The notes under the pieces were generated by a model. That model made no database searches. It was not told the DNA's origin and saw only the letters and a program-made list of their open reading frames with translations. Below, piece by piece: positions 1-7,944 of a DNA stretch of 64,000 bases. The translations under genes and the position numbers were made by a program. Position 1 is the stretch's first letter. Every line of letters begins with the position of its first letter. The DNA is from Kitasatospora sp. NBC_01266 (GTDB lineage Bacteria > Actinomycetota > Actinomycetes > Streptomycetales > Streptomycetaceae), in NCBI RefSeq assembly GCF_036242395.1, contig NZ_CP108458.1:3782001-3846000 (forward strand), written 5' to 3'.

Positions 1-126
1 GTCGGCCAGCCGGGCGGCGACGGCGGCGAGGTCGGCCGCCGGGTCGGGCGCGGGCGACCAGCTCGGCGCGGACTCGATCGGGATCACCTTGGCCTCGCCG
101 GGCAGCTCCTGGTGGGCGGCGCTCAT
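1..126 (-). CDS. partial CDS, probable lysophospholipid acyltransferase family (N-terminus only)
   Basis: Only the first 42 codons are inside the window; the gene runs off the left edge. The ATG at 126 lies 6 bases after the stop of the upstream epimerase gene, so the two are probably co-transcribed. The visible residues begin MSAAHQELPGEAKVIPIESA and continue as an Ala/Pro/Asp-rich leader. From memory, the AKVIP motif resembles the leader of actinomycete 1-acylglycerol-3-phosphate acyltransferases found next to this epimerase. No catalytic domain is visible, so the family call rests on context. That an open frame exists is well supported; the function is not. Confidence 0.5.
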   Translation of the reverse strand, partial: MSAAHQELPGEAKVIPIESAPSWSPAPDPAADLAAVAARLAD

Positions 127-132
127 CGGGCC

Positions 133-1245
133 TCAGCTCCTGTCGTCCGGGGTGGGCGGGTCGTCCGGGCGGATCGCCGCGGGGGTGCGCAGCAGCGCGG
201 TCAGCCGGTCGGTGACGGCGGTCAGCCGCTCGGGGGGCAGCAGGCCGGCCCGCCGCCCGGCGGCGAAGTCGGCGAAGGCCTCGGGGGTGCTGAACCTCGG
301 GCGGTAGCCGAAGACCTCGCGCAGCGCGGTGGTGTCCACCACCCGGCCGTGCGCCAGCAGGCCGATCTGCTCGGTGGAGAAGTCCGACACCCGGCTGCGC
401 TTGGCCAGCGCGGCCACCCAGCCGAGCGCGGGCAGCAGCACCGGCACGGTGGGGCGGCCCAGCCGCCGGGCGCACTGCGAGAGCAGCAGCACACCCTCCC
501 CCGCGACGTTGAAGGTGCCGGTGCGGCGCAGCTCCCCCGCGTCCGGGTCCAGCGCGGCCAGCCGCAGCACCTCGACGGCGTCGTCCTCGTGCACGAACTG
601 CAGGCGCGGGTCGTGGCCGAGCGCGGTGGGCAGCACCGGCAGCGCGAAGTACTCCGCGAGCGGGGTGTCGGCCCCCGGGCCGACCAGGTTGGCGAACCGC
701 AGCACGCTGACCGCGACGTCGGGGCGGCGCCGGGCGAAGCCGCGCACATAGCCCTCGACCTCGGCCGCGTCCTTGGCGAAGCCGCCGGTCGGCAGGGTCT
801 TGGGCTGGGTCCGCTCGGTGAAGACGGCCGGGTCGCGCGGGGTCGCGCCGTAGACACCGGTGGTCGACTTCACCACCAGGCGGCGGATCAGCGCGGACTG
901 CTGGCAGGCACCGAGCAGCTGCATGCTGCCGATGACGTTGATCTCCTTGACCGTGGCCCGCGCCGAGGTGCCCGGATTGGTGGCGCTGACGTTGAGGTGC
1001 ACCACGGTGTCCACCGCGTACTCGGCCAGCACCCGGGCGATCGCGGGGCGGCGCAGGTCGGCGTGGGCGTAGACGACGTCGGCCGACCCGCGGTGGTCCA
1101 CCGGCCCGGCGACACCGACCGGACGGCGCGGCGGCTCGGTGTCCACCCCGACCACCAGGTCCACTCCGGGCTCGCGGCGGATCCGCTCGACGAAGCGGGC
1201 GCCGAGTTGCCGGGCCACACCGGTGACCAGCACGACCTTGCCCAC
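133..1245 (-). CDS. SDR-family NAD-dependent epimerase/dehydratase, atypical active site
   Basis: This 370-residue protein starts at GTG 1245. The N-terminus has the Rossmann nucleotide-binding pattern VVLVTGVARQLGARF, followed by the acidic VGVDTE segment and a VVHLN strand, which place it in the extended SDR family. The usual catalytic YxxxK is not evident. Where the Tyr is expected the sequence reads PTGGFAKDAAE, with the Lys present but Gly four residues before it. A conserved STTGVYG segment precedes it. The C-terminal half has the substrate-domain pattern VLRFANLVGPG. It probably binds NAD(P), but may not catalyse classical epimerisation. It ends 6 bases before the acyltransferase start, suggesting an envelope or lipid-related operon. 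Substrate unknown. Confidence 0.8.
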   Translation of the reverse strand: MGKVVLVTGVARQLGARFVERIRREPGVDLVVGVDTEPPRRPVGVAGPVDHRGSADVVYAHADLRRPAIARVLAEYAVDTVVHLNVSATNPGTSARATVKEINVIGSMQLLGACQQSALIRRLVVKSTTGVYGATPRDPAVFTERTQPKTLPTGGFAKDAAEVEGYVRGFARRRPDVAVSVLRFANLVGPGADTPLAEYFALPVLPTALGHDPRLQFVHEDDAVEVLRLAALDPDAGELRRTGTFNVAGEGVLLLSQCARRLGRPTVPVLLPALGWVAALAKRSRVSDFSTEQIGLLAHGRVVDTTALREVFGYRPRFSTPEAFADFAAGRRAGLLPPERLTAVTDRLTALLRTPAAIRPDDPPTPDDRS

Positions 1246-1384
1246 GTCCTCGCCGCCCTCCCTGCCGCCGGCCCGCTGCGCACGGGTGCCTGCACGGTAC
1301 CGCGTCAGGTCGGGTAAACGGACGTTGCCCGCCCCGGCAAGCCGGGACGGGCAACGGTTGCACCTGGAGCGCGCTCCGCAGGTG

Positions 1385-1483
1385 TTACTTCTTGTTGCGA
1401 CGCTGCACGCGGGTCCGCTTCAGAAGCTTGCGGTGCTTCTTCTTGGCCATACGCTTGCGACGCTTCTTGATGACAGAGCCCAC
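1385..1483 (-). CDS. 32-residue basic peptide, bS22 / AURKAIP1-COX24-type ribosomal protein
   Basis: A GTG start at 1483 gives a 32-residue protein, [20 protein letters not shown] onward, ending RRNKK. More than half of the residues are Lys or Arg. The [20 protein letters not shown] pattern is the actinobacterial AURKAIP1/COX24 domain, known in mycobacteria as small-subunit ribosomal protein bS22. It binds rRNA on the 30S subunit. It lies just downstream of the excisionase-like HTH gene on the same strand, an arrangement I recall from Streptomyces genomes. It is a complete small gene. Confidence 0.85.
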   Translation of the reverse strand: MGSVIKKRRKRMAKKKHRKLLKRTRVQRRNKK

Positions 1484-1604
1484 GGAACAACCCTCGCTCA
1501 CTGAGACTCCCGCCCGTGAGAGACGGAGTCCATACGACTGACGGAGGGCCTAGCCTACCGTTTGCGCGGCCAGCCCCGTAATCGGGACCGATCGCCCCCG
1601 GTGG

Positions 1605-1814
1605 TCAGGCACTCTGCCGGCCCACATAGGAGTCCTTGAGGTAGTCGTGGACCGCCTGTTCGGGCACCCGGAAGGAGCGGCCGACCCGGATGGCGGGCAG
1701 CTCTCCGCTGTGCACCAGCCGGTAGACCGTCATCTTGGAGACCCTCATGACCGAGGCGACTTCCGCCACGGTCAGGAAGTTGACCTCTTGCAAAGGGCGT
1801 TCGCCGGAACTCAT
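1605..1814 (-). CDS. excisionase-type helix-turn-helix DNA-binding protein
   Basis: This 69-residue protein starts at ATG 1814, preceded by GGTGAGGTC as ribosome-binding site. Almost the whole protein is one MerR/excisionase-type winged HTH: LTVAEVASVMRVSKMTVYRL is the helix-turn-helix, followed by the wing GELPAIRVGRSFRVPEQAVH. It resembles the Streptomyces protein known as BdtA, a target of the developmental regulator BldD. That identification is from memory, so no symbol is assigned. An in-frame upstream extension to 1880 is Cys/His/Arg-rich and probably untranslated. It is likely a small DNA-binding regulator with a structural or developmental role. Confidence 0.8.
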   Translation of the reverse strand: MSSGERPLQEVNFLTVAEVASVMRVSKMTVYRLVHSGELPAIRVGRSFRVPEQAVHDYLKDSYVGRQSA

Positions 1815-1875
1815 GACCTCACCCGACCCTTTTCCGTGTGCAAGGCACCGGCTTCCCCTCCGGTGACTCCACCGA

Positions 1876-1915
1876 CACACGCGTATCCCCAGAGTAGTTG
1901 CGGGTGATACGTGTG
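1876..1915. promoter_or_regulatory. imperfect inverted repeat upstream of the HTH gene
   Basis: CACAC-gc-GTATC at 1876-1887 is mirrored by GATAC-GTGTG at 1906-1915: two perfect 5-base half-arms with a two-base bulge. It lies 62-101 bases upstream of the HTH gene start on the minus strand, in a 225-base gene-free stretch. It could be an operator or a transcript hairpin. No binding protein is implied by the sequence alone. Confidence 0.3.
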
Positions 1916-2039
1916 GGAAGAGGGGGATGCGGAGTCCTTGTACGGTCAGAGATCCCCCTGTTGCAGTACGTAGCCGGTCAATTGTCCGGCCCAGTCGTCC
2001 TCACGTCCAGGGAGCGGGCAGAAGTGGTCGACGACTACC

Positions 2040-3242
2040 TCAGGGCAGCAGGCCGTGCTGTGGGAAGACCGCGCGGCGAGTGGCCAGGATCGCCTGGTCG
2101 AGGCGGTCGCCGGGGTCGTAGCCGGTCTCGGCGAAGTCGCGGAAGTGCGCGTCGGCGCCGTCCGTCATCCGCGACGGGGCCGGGCGCCGGGTTCGCCGGT
2201 AGACCTCGGCGCGCCAGGCCTCGGGGGTCTCGGTGGCCGGGTCGATCGGGTGGCCCGCGGCGGTGGCCACCAGGTGGGTCCAGGTCCGCGGCACCACGTC
2301 CACCACCGCGTAGCCGCCCCCGCCGAGCGCCACCCAGCGCCCCTGGCAGTGCTGGTGGGCCAGCTCGTGCAGGGCGCCCGCGACCGCGCGCTGGGCGTCC
2401 ACGGTGACCGCGAGGTGGGCCAGCGGGTCCTCCAGGTGGGTGTCCGCGCCGTGCTGGCTGACGATCACCTCGGGCCGGAAGCCGGCGATCAGCTCGGGGA
2501 CCACGGCGTGGAAGGCGCGCAGCCAGCCCGCGTCGCCGGTGCCGGCCGGCAGCGGCAGGTTGGCGGCCGAGCCCGGCGCCTGCTGCTCGCTGCCCGTCTC
2601 GGTCGCCCAGCCGGTCTGCGGGAAGAGCGTGCTGGGGTGCTCGTGCAGCGAGATGGTGAGCACCCGCGGATCGTCCCAGAAGGCCTGCTGCACGCCGTCC
2701 CCGTGGTGCACGTCCACGTCCACGTAGACGACCCGCTCGGCACCCAGCTCCAGCAACCGGGCGATCGCGAGGGCGGCGTCGTTGTAGACGCAGAAGCCGG
2801 AGGCCCGGCCCGGCATCGCGTGGTGCAGCCCGCCGGCGAAGTTGACGGCGTGCCGGGCCCGGCCGTGCCAGACCGCCTCGGCGGCGGCCACCGACTGGCC
2901 GGCGATCAGCGCGGAGGCGGTGTGGATGGCCGGGAAGACCGGGTTGTCCTCGGTGCCCAGGCCGTGCCGCTCGTCCAGGGTGTCGGGGTTGCCCGCGGCC
3001 TTTCGGACCGCCTCGATGTAGTCCAGCCGGTGGACCAGGTGCAGGGTCGACTCCCCCGCCGGCGGGGCGGCGGCCACCGTCACCCCGGGCAGCGCCGGCA
3101 GCCCGAAGGCCTCGACCAGCCGCATGGTGAGCGCCAGCCGGGTCGGGTCCATCGGGTGGGTCGGGCTGAAGTTGTAGGCGGTGACCCCCTCGTCCCAGAA
3201 GAGGCTCAGGCGGCAGGGCTGGTCAGACTCGGCTGCTGGCAT
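2040..3242 (-). CDS. acuC: AcuC-type histone deacetylase superfamily protein
   Basis: This 400-residue protein is a zinc-dependent deacetylase of the acetoin-utilization/class I HDAC superfamily. The fold signatures are in order: LHHAMPG with the His pair at 140-141, VDVDVHHGDG with Asp177 and His179 as metal ligands, and SQHGADTH with Asp267 as third ligand. GGGGY near the C-terminus carries the expected active-site Tyr. In Bacillus, AcuC deacetylates acetyl-CoA synthetase; a similar protein-deacetylase role is likely but not shown here. The ATG at 3242 overlaps the last 20 bases of the upstream MFS gene, implying translational coupling with that exporter. Confidence 0.9.
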   Translation of the reverse strand: MPAAESDQPCRLSLFWDEGVTAYNFSPTHPMDPTRLALTMRLVEAFGLPALPGVTVAAAPPAGESTLHLVHRLDYIEAVRKAAGNPDTLDERHGLGTEDNPVFPAIHTASALIAGQSVAAAEAVWHGRARHAVNFAGGLHHAMPGRASGFCVYNDAALAIARLLELGAERVVYVDVDVHHGDGVQQAFWDDPRVLTISLHEHPSTLFPQTGWATETGSEQQAPGSAANLPLPAGTGDAGWLRAFHAVVPELIAGFRPEVIVSQHGADTHLEDPLAHLAVTVDAQRAVAGALHELAHQHCQGRWVALGGGGYAVVDVVPRTWTHLVATAAGHPIDPATETPEAWRAEVYRRTRRPAPSRMTDGADAHFRDFAETGYDPGDRLDQAILATRRAVFPQHGLLP

Positions 3243-4437
3243 GGTCCAAAGCTAGTGGCTGCCGTTCGGCCGGTGCGAAGTGCCCGGCCAGCGGGACCAC
3301 CGCGAGCACCAGCAGCATCGGGGCCAGCAGCGCCCAGCGGAACGAGCTGACCGCGGCGATCGCCCCGACCAGCGGGGAACCGACCAGGAAACCCACGTAG
3401 TTGAAGAGGTTGAGCCGGGCCACCGCGGCGTCCGAGTCGTCGGGGAAGAGCCGGCCGCCGGCCGCGAAGACCTGCGGGATGACCGCGCAGATCCCGATCC
3501 CGAGCACCGTGAAGCCGGCGATCGCGACCCACGGCGCGGGCGCCAGCGCCGCGATGCCGAAGCCGAGCGCGGCCACCGCGGCGCCGCAGGCCACCACCAG
3601 GACGGCGCCGAAGCGCTGCACCCAGCGGTCGCCGACGGTGCGCCCGATCAGCAGCGCGACCATGTAGCCGGCGTAGCCGAGCGCGCCCACCCGGTCGCCG
3701 CTGTGCAGCGTCTCGGTCAGGTACTTGGCGCTCCAGTTGGAGACCGTGGAGTCGGCGATGTAGGCGACGGCCATCGCGGCGCAGAGCGGCAGCAGCGGCT
3801 TCCACGGGATCGACCGGGCGGCGGCGGCCACCGCCTCCTCGACCGCGTGGCCCAGCTCGCTCGGCCCGGCGAGGAAGTGCCCGGTGATCAGCGCCGCCGG
3901 GACCAGCACAGCGACGCAGGAGCCGAAGAGGGCGATCAGCGACAGGTGCGCCCCGCCGCTGGCGAGCAGCGCGCCGATGATCCCGCCGGCGCTGAAGGCG
4001 GCGTGGAAGCCGAGCATGATCGAGCGGCCGTAGCGGTGCTGCAGGCCCACCCCGAGCATGTTCATCGAGGCGTCCAGCGCGCCGACCAGCAGTCCGAAGG
4101 CGGCCAGCGCCAGGGCCAGGGCCCAGAGCGAGTGGCCCAGGCCGACCCCGACCAGGGTCAGGCAGACGGCCGGCTGGACGATCCGCAGCACGCTGCGCGG
4201 GGTGGTCCGCTTGACGATCTGCTCGGAGCTGATCGAGCCGACGCCGGCCAGGATCGGCACGGCGGCCAGGAAGATCGTCAGGCTGCCGTCGGACAGCCCG
4301 TACTGCCGCTGGATGCCCGGGATCCGGGTGACCAGCAGGGCGAAGGTGACGCCCTGCAGCAGGAAGCTGACCAGCAGGGCGGTACGGGCCTGGCGCAGCC
4401 GAGGGGAAATCTCGGCGCCTGCGGCCTGCGTCGTCAT
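3223..4437 (-). CDS. MFS transporter, 12-segment type
   Basis: This 404-residue protein is hydrophobic throughout, with about twelve predicted membrane segments separated by short loops, as in the major facilitator superfamily. The first begins at RTALLVSFLLQGVTFALLVT. A cytoplasmic charged loop SEQIVKRTTPRSVLR follows the second pair, the usual MFS position. A central loop holds GPSELGHAVEEAVAA. The ATG at 4437 is preceded by GAGGTCCGG. A longer in-frame start at 4539 would add a Pro-rich leader and is less likely. It overlaps acuC by 20 bases. The substrate is unknown; the protein looks like a sugar- or drug-type exporter, but no specific motif fixes this. Confidence 0.85.
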   Translation of the reverse strand: MTTQAAGAEISPRLRQARTALLVSFLLQGVTFALLVTRIPGIQRQYGLSDGSLTIFLAAVPILAGVGSISSEQIVKRTTPRSVLRIVQPAVCLTLVGVGLGHSLWALALALAAFGLLVGALDASMNMLGVGLQHRYGRSIMLGFHAAFSAGGIIGALLASGGAHLSLIALFGSCVAVLVPAALITGHFLAGPSELGHAVEEAVAAAARSIPWKPLLPLCAAMAVAYIADSTVSNWSAKYLTETLHSGDRVGALGYAGYMVALLIGRTVGDRWVQRFGAVLVVACGAAVAALGFGIAALAPAPWVAIAGFTVLGIGICAVIPQVFAAGGRLFPDDSDAAVARLNLFNYVGFLVGSPLVGAIAAVSSFRWALLAPMLLVLAVVPLAGHFAPAERQPLALDHASSRV

Positions 4438-4559
4438 CCGGACCTCGCTCACCACCGGCCCAGCGGCTACTGGCCGGTACGACGATATTGGCGCGAGCGT
4501 AGGGGGTGGGCGCCGGTTTGGGGAGGGGACCGACGGCAACGATCGGGCGACGGCGGCGA

Positions 4560-5222
4560 TCAGGCGTCCAGCAGCTCCAGCACCTCGGCGAGGCTGCCGA
4601 TCAGGCCGTCGGCACCGGCCTCGGTGAGCCGCGCGGCCGGGGTCAGCGCCGGGTAGCCGTGGACGTCCATCCCGGCCGCCCGCGCGGCCAGCACGCCCAT
4701 CGGACTGTCCTCGATCACCAGGCAGCGCCCCGGCTCCACCCCCAGGGTACGGGCGGCGTGCTGGAACAGGTCGGGGGCGGGCTTGCCGACCCCGACGTCC
4801 TGGGCGCTGAAGATCCGCTCCTCGGGGAGGAAGCCGCGCAGCCCGGTGAGGTCGAGCGCGGCGCGGATCCAGGCGTGCGCGGCCGAGGAGGCCAGGCAGT
4901 ACGGCAGGCCGCGCCGCCGCAGCTCGGTCAGGAGTTCGGCGGCGCCGGGCACCGGGGTCAGCTCGGTCGCGAAGGCGGCGAACACCCGCTCGTGGAAGGC
5001 CTTGGGGAACTCGGCGGGCAGTTCGGCGCCGAACCGCTCGGCGACCAGCTCGTGCACCGCGTGGGTGGCCCGGCCCATCAGCTCGCGGTAGGAGTCCTCG
5101 ATGGTGATCGGGAAGCCGAGGCCGGTGAGGTACTCGGCGAGCACCCGGTTGGATATCGGCTCGCTGTCGACCAGCACGCCGTCGTTGTCGAAGATGACCA
5201 GGTCGTAGCCCACCCTCGTCAC
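4560..5222 (-). CDS. HAD-superfamily phosphatase (beta-phosphoglucomutase/GPP-like)
   Basis: This 220-residue protein carries the four HAD motifs. Motif I is VIFDNDGVLVDSEP with the nucleophilic first Asp. Motif II is the Ser of LASSAAHAW. Motif III is the Lys of GVGKPAPDLF. Motif IV is VIEDSPMGV. The cap domain lies between motifs I and II, as in C1-cap sugar-phosphate phosphatases. The GTG at 5222 overlaps the proC stop by four bases (GTGA), a classic coupling signal; a second in-frame GTG at 5213 is possible. It is probably a sugar-phosphate phosphatase or phosphomutase; the substrate cannot be read from the sequence. Confidence 0.88.
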   Translation of the reverse strand: MTRVGYDLVIFDNDGVLVDSEPISNRVLAEYLTGLGFPITIEDSYRELMGRATHAVHELVAERFGAELPAEFPKAFHERVFAAFATELTPVPGAAELLTELRRRGLPYCLASSAAHAWIRAALDLTGLRGFLPEERIFSAQDVGVGKPAPDLFQHAARTLGVEPGRCLVIEDSPMGVLAARAAGMDVHGYPALTPAARLTEAGADGLIGSLAEVLELLDA

Positions 5223-6046
5223 TTCCCGCCGGAGGCGAGCTCGCGCGAGCGGTCGCGGGCCGCTTCCAGGGCGCTGAGCAGGGCGGCCCGCACCCCGTGG
5301 TTCTCCAGCTCGCGGATGGCCGAGATGGTGGTGCCGGCCGGTGAGGTGACCGCCTCGCGCAGCTTGACCGGGTGCTCGCCGGAGTCGCGCAGCATCACCG
5401 AGGCGCCGATCGCGGACTGCACGATCAGGTCGTGCGCCACCTGCCGGGGCAGCCCGAGCAGGATGCCCGCGTCGGTCATCGCCTCGACCAGGTAGTAGAA
5501 GTAGGCCGGGCCCGAGCCGGAGAGCGCGGTGGCGGCGTCCTGCTGGGACTCCGGCAGCCGCAGCGCCTTGCCGACCGACTGGAAGATCTCCTCGGCCCGC
5601 CGCAGGTGCTCCTCGGCCGCGTGCGAGCCGCCGGAGATGACGCTCATCCCCTCGTCCACCAGGACGGGCGTGTTGGGCATCACCCGCACCACGGGGGTGC
5701 CGGCCGGCAGCCGGGCCTCGAACCAGCGGGTCGGGATGCCGGCGGCGGCCGAGATGACCAGCCGGTCGTTGCCGACGTGCGGGCCGAGCTCCTCCATCAG
5801 CGTCCCCATGTCCTGCGGCTTGACCGCCAGGATCAGGGTGTCGGCCAGCTTGGCGGCCTCCCGGTTGGAGCAGGCCGCGACCCCGTACCTCCGGGCCAGT
5901 TCGGCGGCCCGCTCGGGACGGCGGGCGGTGACCCAGACCTCGGACGGGCGCTTGCCGGCCCGCAGCAGACCGGAGAGCAGGGCTTCGCCGATCTTGCCGG
6001 TGCCCAGGAAGGCGATCCGCTGGGGATGGACGGCGCTGCTGGTCAT
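5219..6046 (-). CDS. proC: pyrroline-5-carboxylate reductase
   Basis: This 275-residue enzyme catalyses the last step of proline synthesis, NAD(P)H-dependent reduction of pyrroline-5-carboxylate. The Rossmann motif is FLGTGKIGEAL at residues 14-24, VMPNTPVLV is the family hallmark in the middle, and the C-terminal dimerisation domain carries the ProC signature ALSGSGPAYFYYLVEAM and TSPAGTTISAI. Length is normal for the family. The ATG at 6046 is the natural start. The downstream HAD gene overlaps by four bases, so the two are translated together. This gene is the last clearly conserved housekeeping gene before the accessory block. Confidence 0.95.
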   Translation of the reverse strand: MTSSAVHPQRIAFLGTGKIGEALLSGLLRAGKRPSEVWVTARRPERAAELARRYGVAACSNREAAKLADTLILAVKPQDMGTLMEELGPHVGNDRLVISAAAGIPTRWFEARLPAGTPVVRVMPNTPVLVDEGMSVISGGSHAAEEHLRRAEEIFQSVGKALRLPESQQDAATALSGSGPAYFYYLVEAMTDAGILLGLPRQVAHDLIVQSAIGASVMLRDSGEHPVKLREAVTSPAGTTISAIRELENHGVRAALLSALEAARDRSRELASGGK

Positions 6047-6538
6047 GGCGTGGCTCCTTGATCACCGCGACAGTACTGCGGCCCATCCTCGCACTCGGCC
6101 CGGCAGCGGCGGGGCTGCCGTCCACCGGGCGGACGCCCGGGTCGGGGCGGTCGGCGGGTGGTGTCGGGGACGGCGGTGCCGGGGCGGCGGCGAGGCGGTG
6201 TCGAGGCGGTGGGCGGCCGGGCGCGCCGGGTCGAGCGGCGCTCGAGGCGCGGTCGAACGGCGGGACCGGAGCCCGGGAAGTCCCCGGGGCATTCGGGTGC
6301 CGGGACCCGGCCGCGACCTTGGACAGTACGCACCGATCGGCGCGCACCGGCGATGAACAGGGAGTCACAAGTTATATTTCTCGTTGTCAATTTTAGAGTA
6401 AAGCTCGCCACGGTCGCCGCGCCGGATAACGGCGAAGCCTGGGAGGTCCACCATGACTGCCCCGTCAGAGAGCCTCCGGCCGCCGGCCCGGGGCGCCACC
6501 GGACCCACCACTCAGGGTGGCTGTCGCGGAGGCGGCCG
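6047..6538. other. gene-free stretch with an AT-rich island at about 6362-6410
   Basis: No convincing gene is seen in these 492 bases; open frames here lack actinomycete codon bias or a ribosome-binding site. Most of the stretch is very GC-rich, but 6362-6410 is strikingly AT-rich (for example TTATATTTC and TTGTCAATTTTAGAG). This island probably holds the promoter of the antiporter gene, and marks the left edge of the accessory block. No clean -35/-10 pair could be fixed. Confidence 0.5.
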
Positions 6539-7927
6539 ATGACCTCCCTCGACCTCACCACCCGCCTGCTGGCGGGCCTCGCCGTGCTGCTCGGGCTCAG
6601 TCGCGGCGCCGGAAAGCTCGCCACCCGGCTGGGGCAGCCGGCCGTGCTGGCCGAGATCGCGGTGGGCGTGGCGCTCGGACCCTCGGTGCTGGGCCGGCTG
6701 CTGCCGCAGGTGCACCAGCAGCTCTTCGGCCGTGACGTGCAGTCGGTGCTGAACGGGCTGGCCCAGCTGGCGGTGGCGCTGTACGCCTTCGAGATCGGGC
6801 GGCACCTGGGCGACCGGAAGCGGTACGCCGGCACCGGTGCGGCCGGCCCGGGCGGGGCAGGCCGGCGAGCGCCGCTGACGCTGGCCGCGGTCTCGCTGCT
6901 CGCGCCGGCCGCCGCCGGGCTGGCGCTGGCTCCGGTGCTGTACGCCCACCGGCTGGCCGGTCCGGGCATCGACCTGGGCGCCTTCGCGCTCTTCCTGGCC
7001 TGCTCGCTCGGGGTGACCGCGGTCCCGGTGCTGGCCCGGATCCTGCAGGACCGGGGTCTGGCGGAGAGCACCGTGGGACGGCTGAGCCTGCTGGCCGCCT
7101 CGGCCGGGGACGCGGGCTGCTGGTGCCTGCTGGGCCTGGCCCTCTTCCTGGCCGGCCGGATGGGGTGGCCGCAGTTGCTGGCCGCCCTGCTCGGCGCGGG
7201 CCTGGCGGCGCTGTTCGCCGGCTACCGCGCCCGCCGGCCGTCGCGCCGGGCCACCGGGCGGGAGGCGGGTCCGGTCGCGGTGACCGGCGCGATCTGCCTG
7301 GCCGCCGCGGTCTCCTCCGCGCTGGGGCTGCATCCGCTGTTCGGCGGGCTGATGCTCGGCCTCGCCTGGCCGGCGGGCGCCTCGGCCATCAGTTCACTGA
7401 CCGTCGGCCCGGTGACCGCCAGTTCTCTGACAAGCGATACGACAACTGTCAAATCCAACTCCGAGGATTCGTCAACCCGGCCGCCGCGCCCAGGACCGGC
7501 GGTCGGCCAGCTCGCCGCCGTCCTGCTGCCGTGCTTCTTCCTCGGCACCGGTCAGCAGGTCGACCTGGGCGCCGGCCTGCTGGACGGCGGCTTCCTGCTG
7601 CTGGTGGCGGTGCTGCTGGTGGTCGCCACCGCCTCCAAGTTCGTCGCCTGCGCGCTGGTCGGCGCCCGCTACGGCTACCCGCCCCGGGACGCGCTGCGCC
7701 TGGGCGTGCTGATGAACACCCGGGGACTGACCGAGATCGTCGTGCTGACCACCGGCTACCAGGCCGGGCTGATCGGCCACCGGCTCTTCGAGGCCCTGCT
7801 ATTGGTCGCCCTGCTGGCCACCGCCGTGGCCGGGCCCGCGCTCTCGCTGCTGGCCCCGCGCCCGGTGGTGGCGGCGGCCCGGCCGGCCGACCGCCGCCGG
7901 GAGGCCCCGGCTGCCGGCCGGCCCTGA
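6539..7927 (+). CDS. cation:proton antiporter, CPA2-like
   Basis: This 462-residue membrane protein belongs to the Na+(K+)/H+ exchanger family. It has about twelve hydrophobic segments, an early AEIAVGVALGPSVLG segment typical of CPA2 helix 2-3, and a late NTRGLTEIVVLTTGYQAGLI segment that matches the conserved C-terminal helix of such antiporters (including RGLTE). GGAGG at 6528-6532 precedes ATG 6539. Residues around 283-317 form an unusual Ser/Thr-rich, lower-GC insert between membrane segments. There is no KTN domain. Antiporters of this sort also occur as resistance or export genes in antibiotic clusters. It is convergent with glgA, and a hairpin overlaps its stop codon. Confidence 0.82.
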   Translation: MTSLDLTTRLLAGLAVLLGLSRGAGKLATRLGQPAVLAEIAVGVALGPSVLGRLLPQVHQQLFGRDVQSVLNGLAQLAVALYAFEIGRHLGDRKRYAGTGAAGPGGAGRRAPLTLAAVSLLAPAAAGLALAPVLYAHRLAGPGIDLGAFALFLACSLGVTAVPVLARILQDRGLAESTVGRLSLLAASAGDAGCWCLLGLALFLAGRMGWPQLLAALLGAGLAALFAGYRARRPSRRATGREAGPVAVTGAICLAAAVSSALGLHPLFGGLMLGLAWPAGASAISSLTVGPVTASSLTSDTTTVKSNSEDSSTRPPRPGPAVGQLAAVLLPCFFLGTGQQVDLGAGLLDGGFLLLVAVLLVVATASKFVACALVGARYGYPPRDALRLGVLMNTRGLTEIVVLTTGYQAGLIGHRLFEALLLVALLATAVAGPALSLLAPRPVVAAARPADRRREAPAAGRP

Positions 7928-7939
7928 CCGGTCGGCAGC
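7910..7939. terminator. hairpin between convergent antiporter and glgA genes
   Basis: A 12-base-pair stem (GCTGCCGGCCGG with CCGGTCGGCAGC, one G-U pair) has a six-base loop CCCTGA, and the antiporter stop codon TGA is inside that loop. It sits at the convergent junction and could stop transcription from both sides. Confidence 0.5.
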
Positions 7940-7944
7940 CGGCC

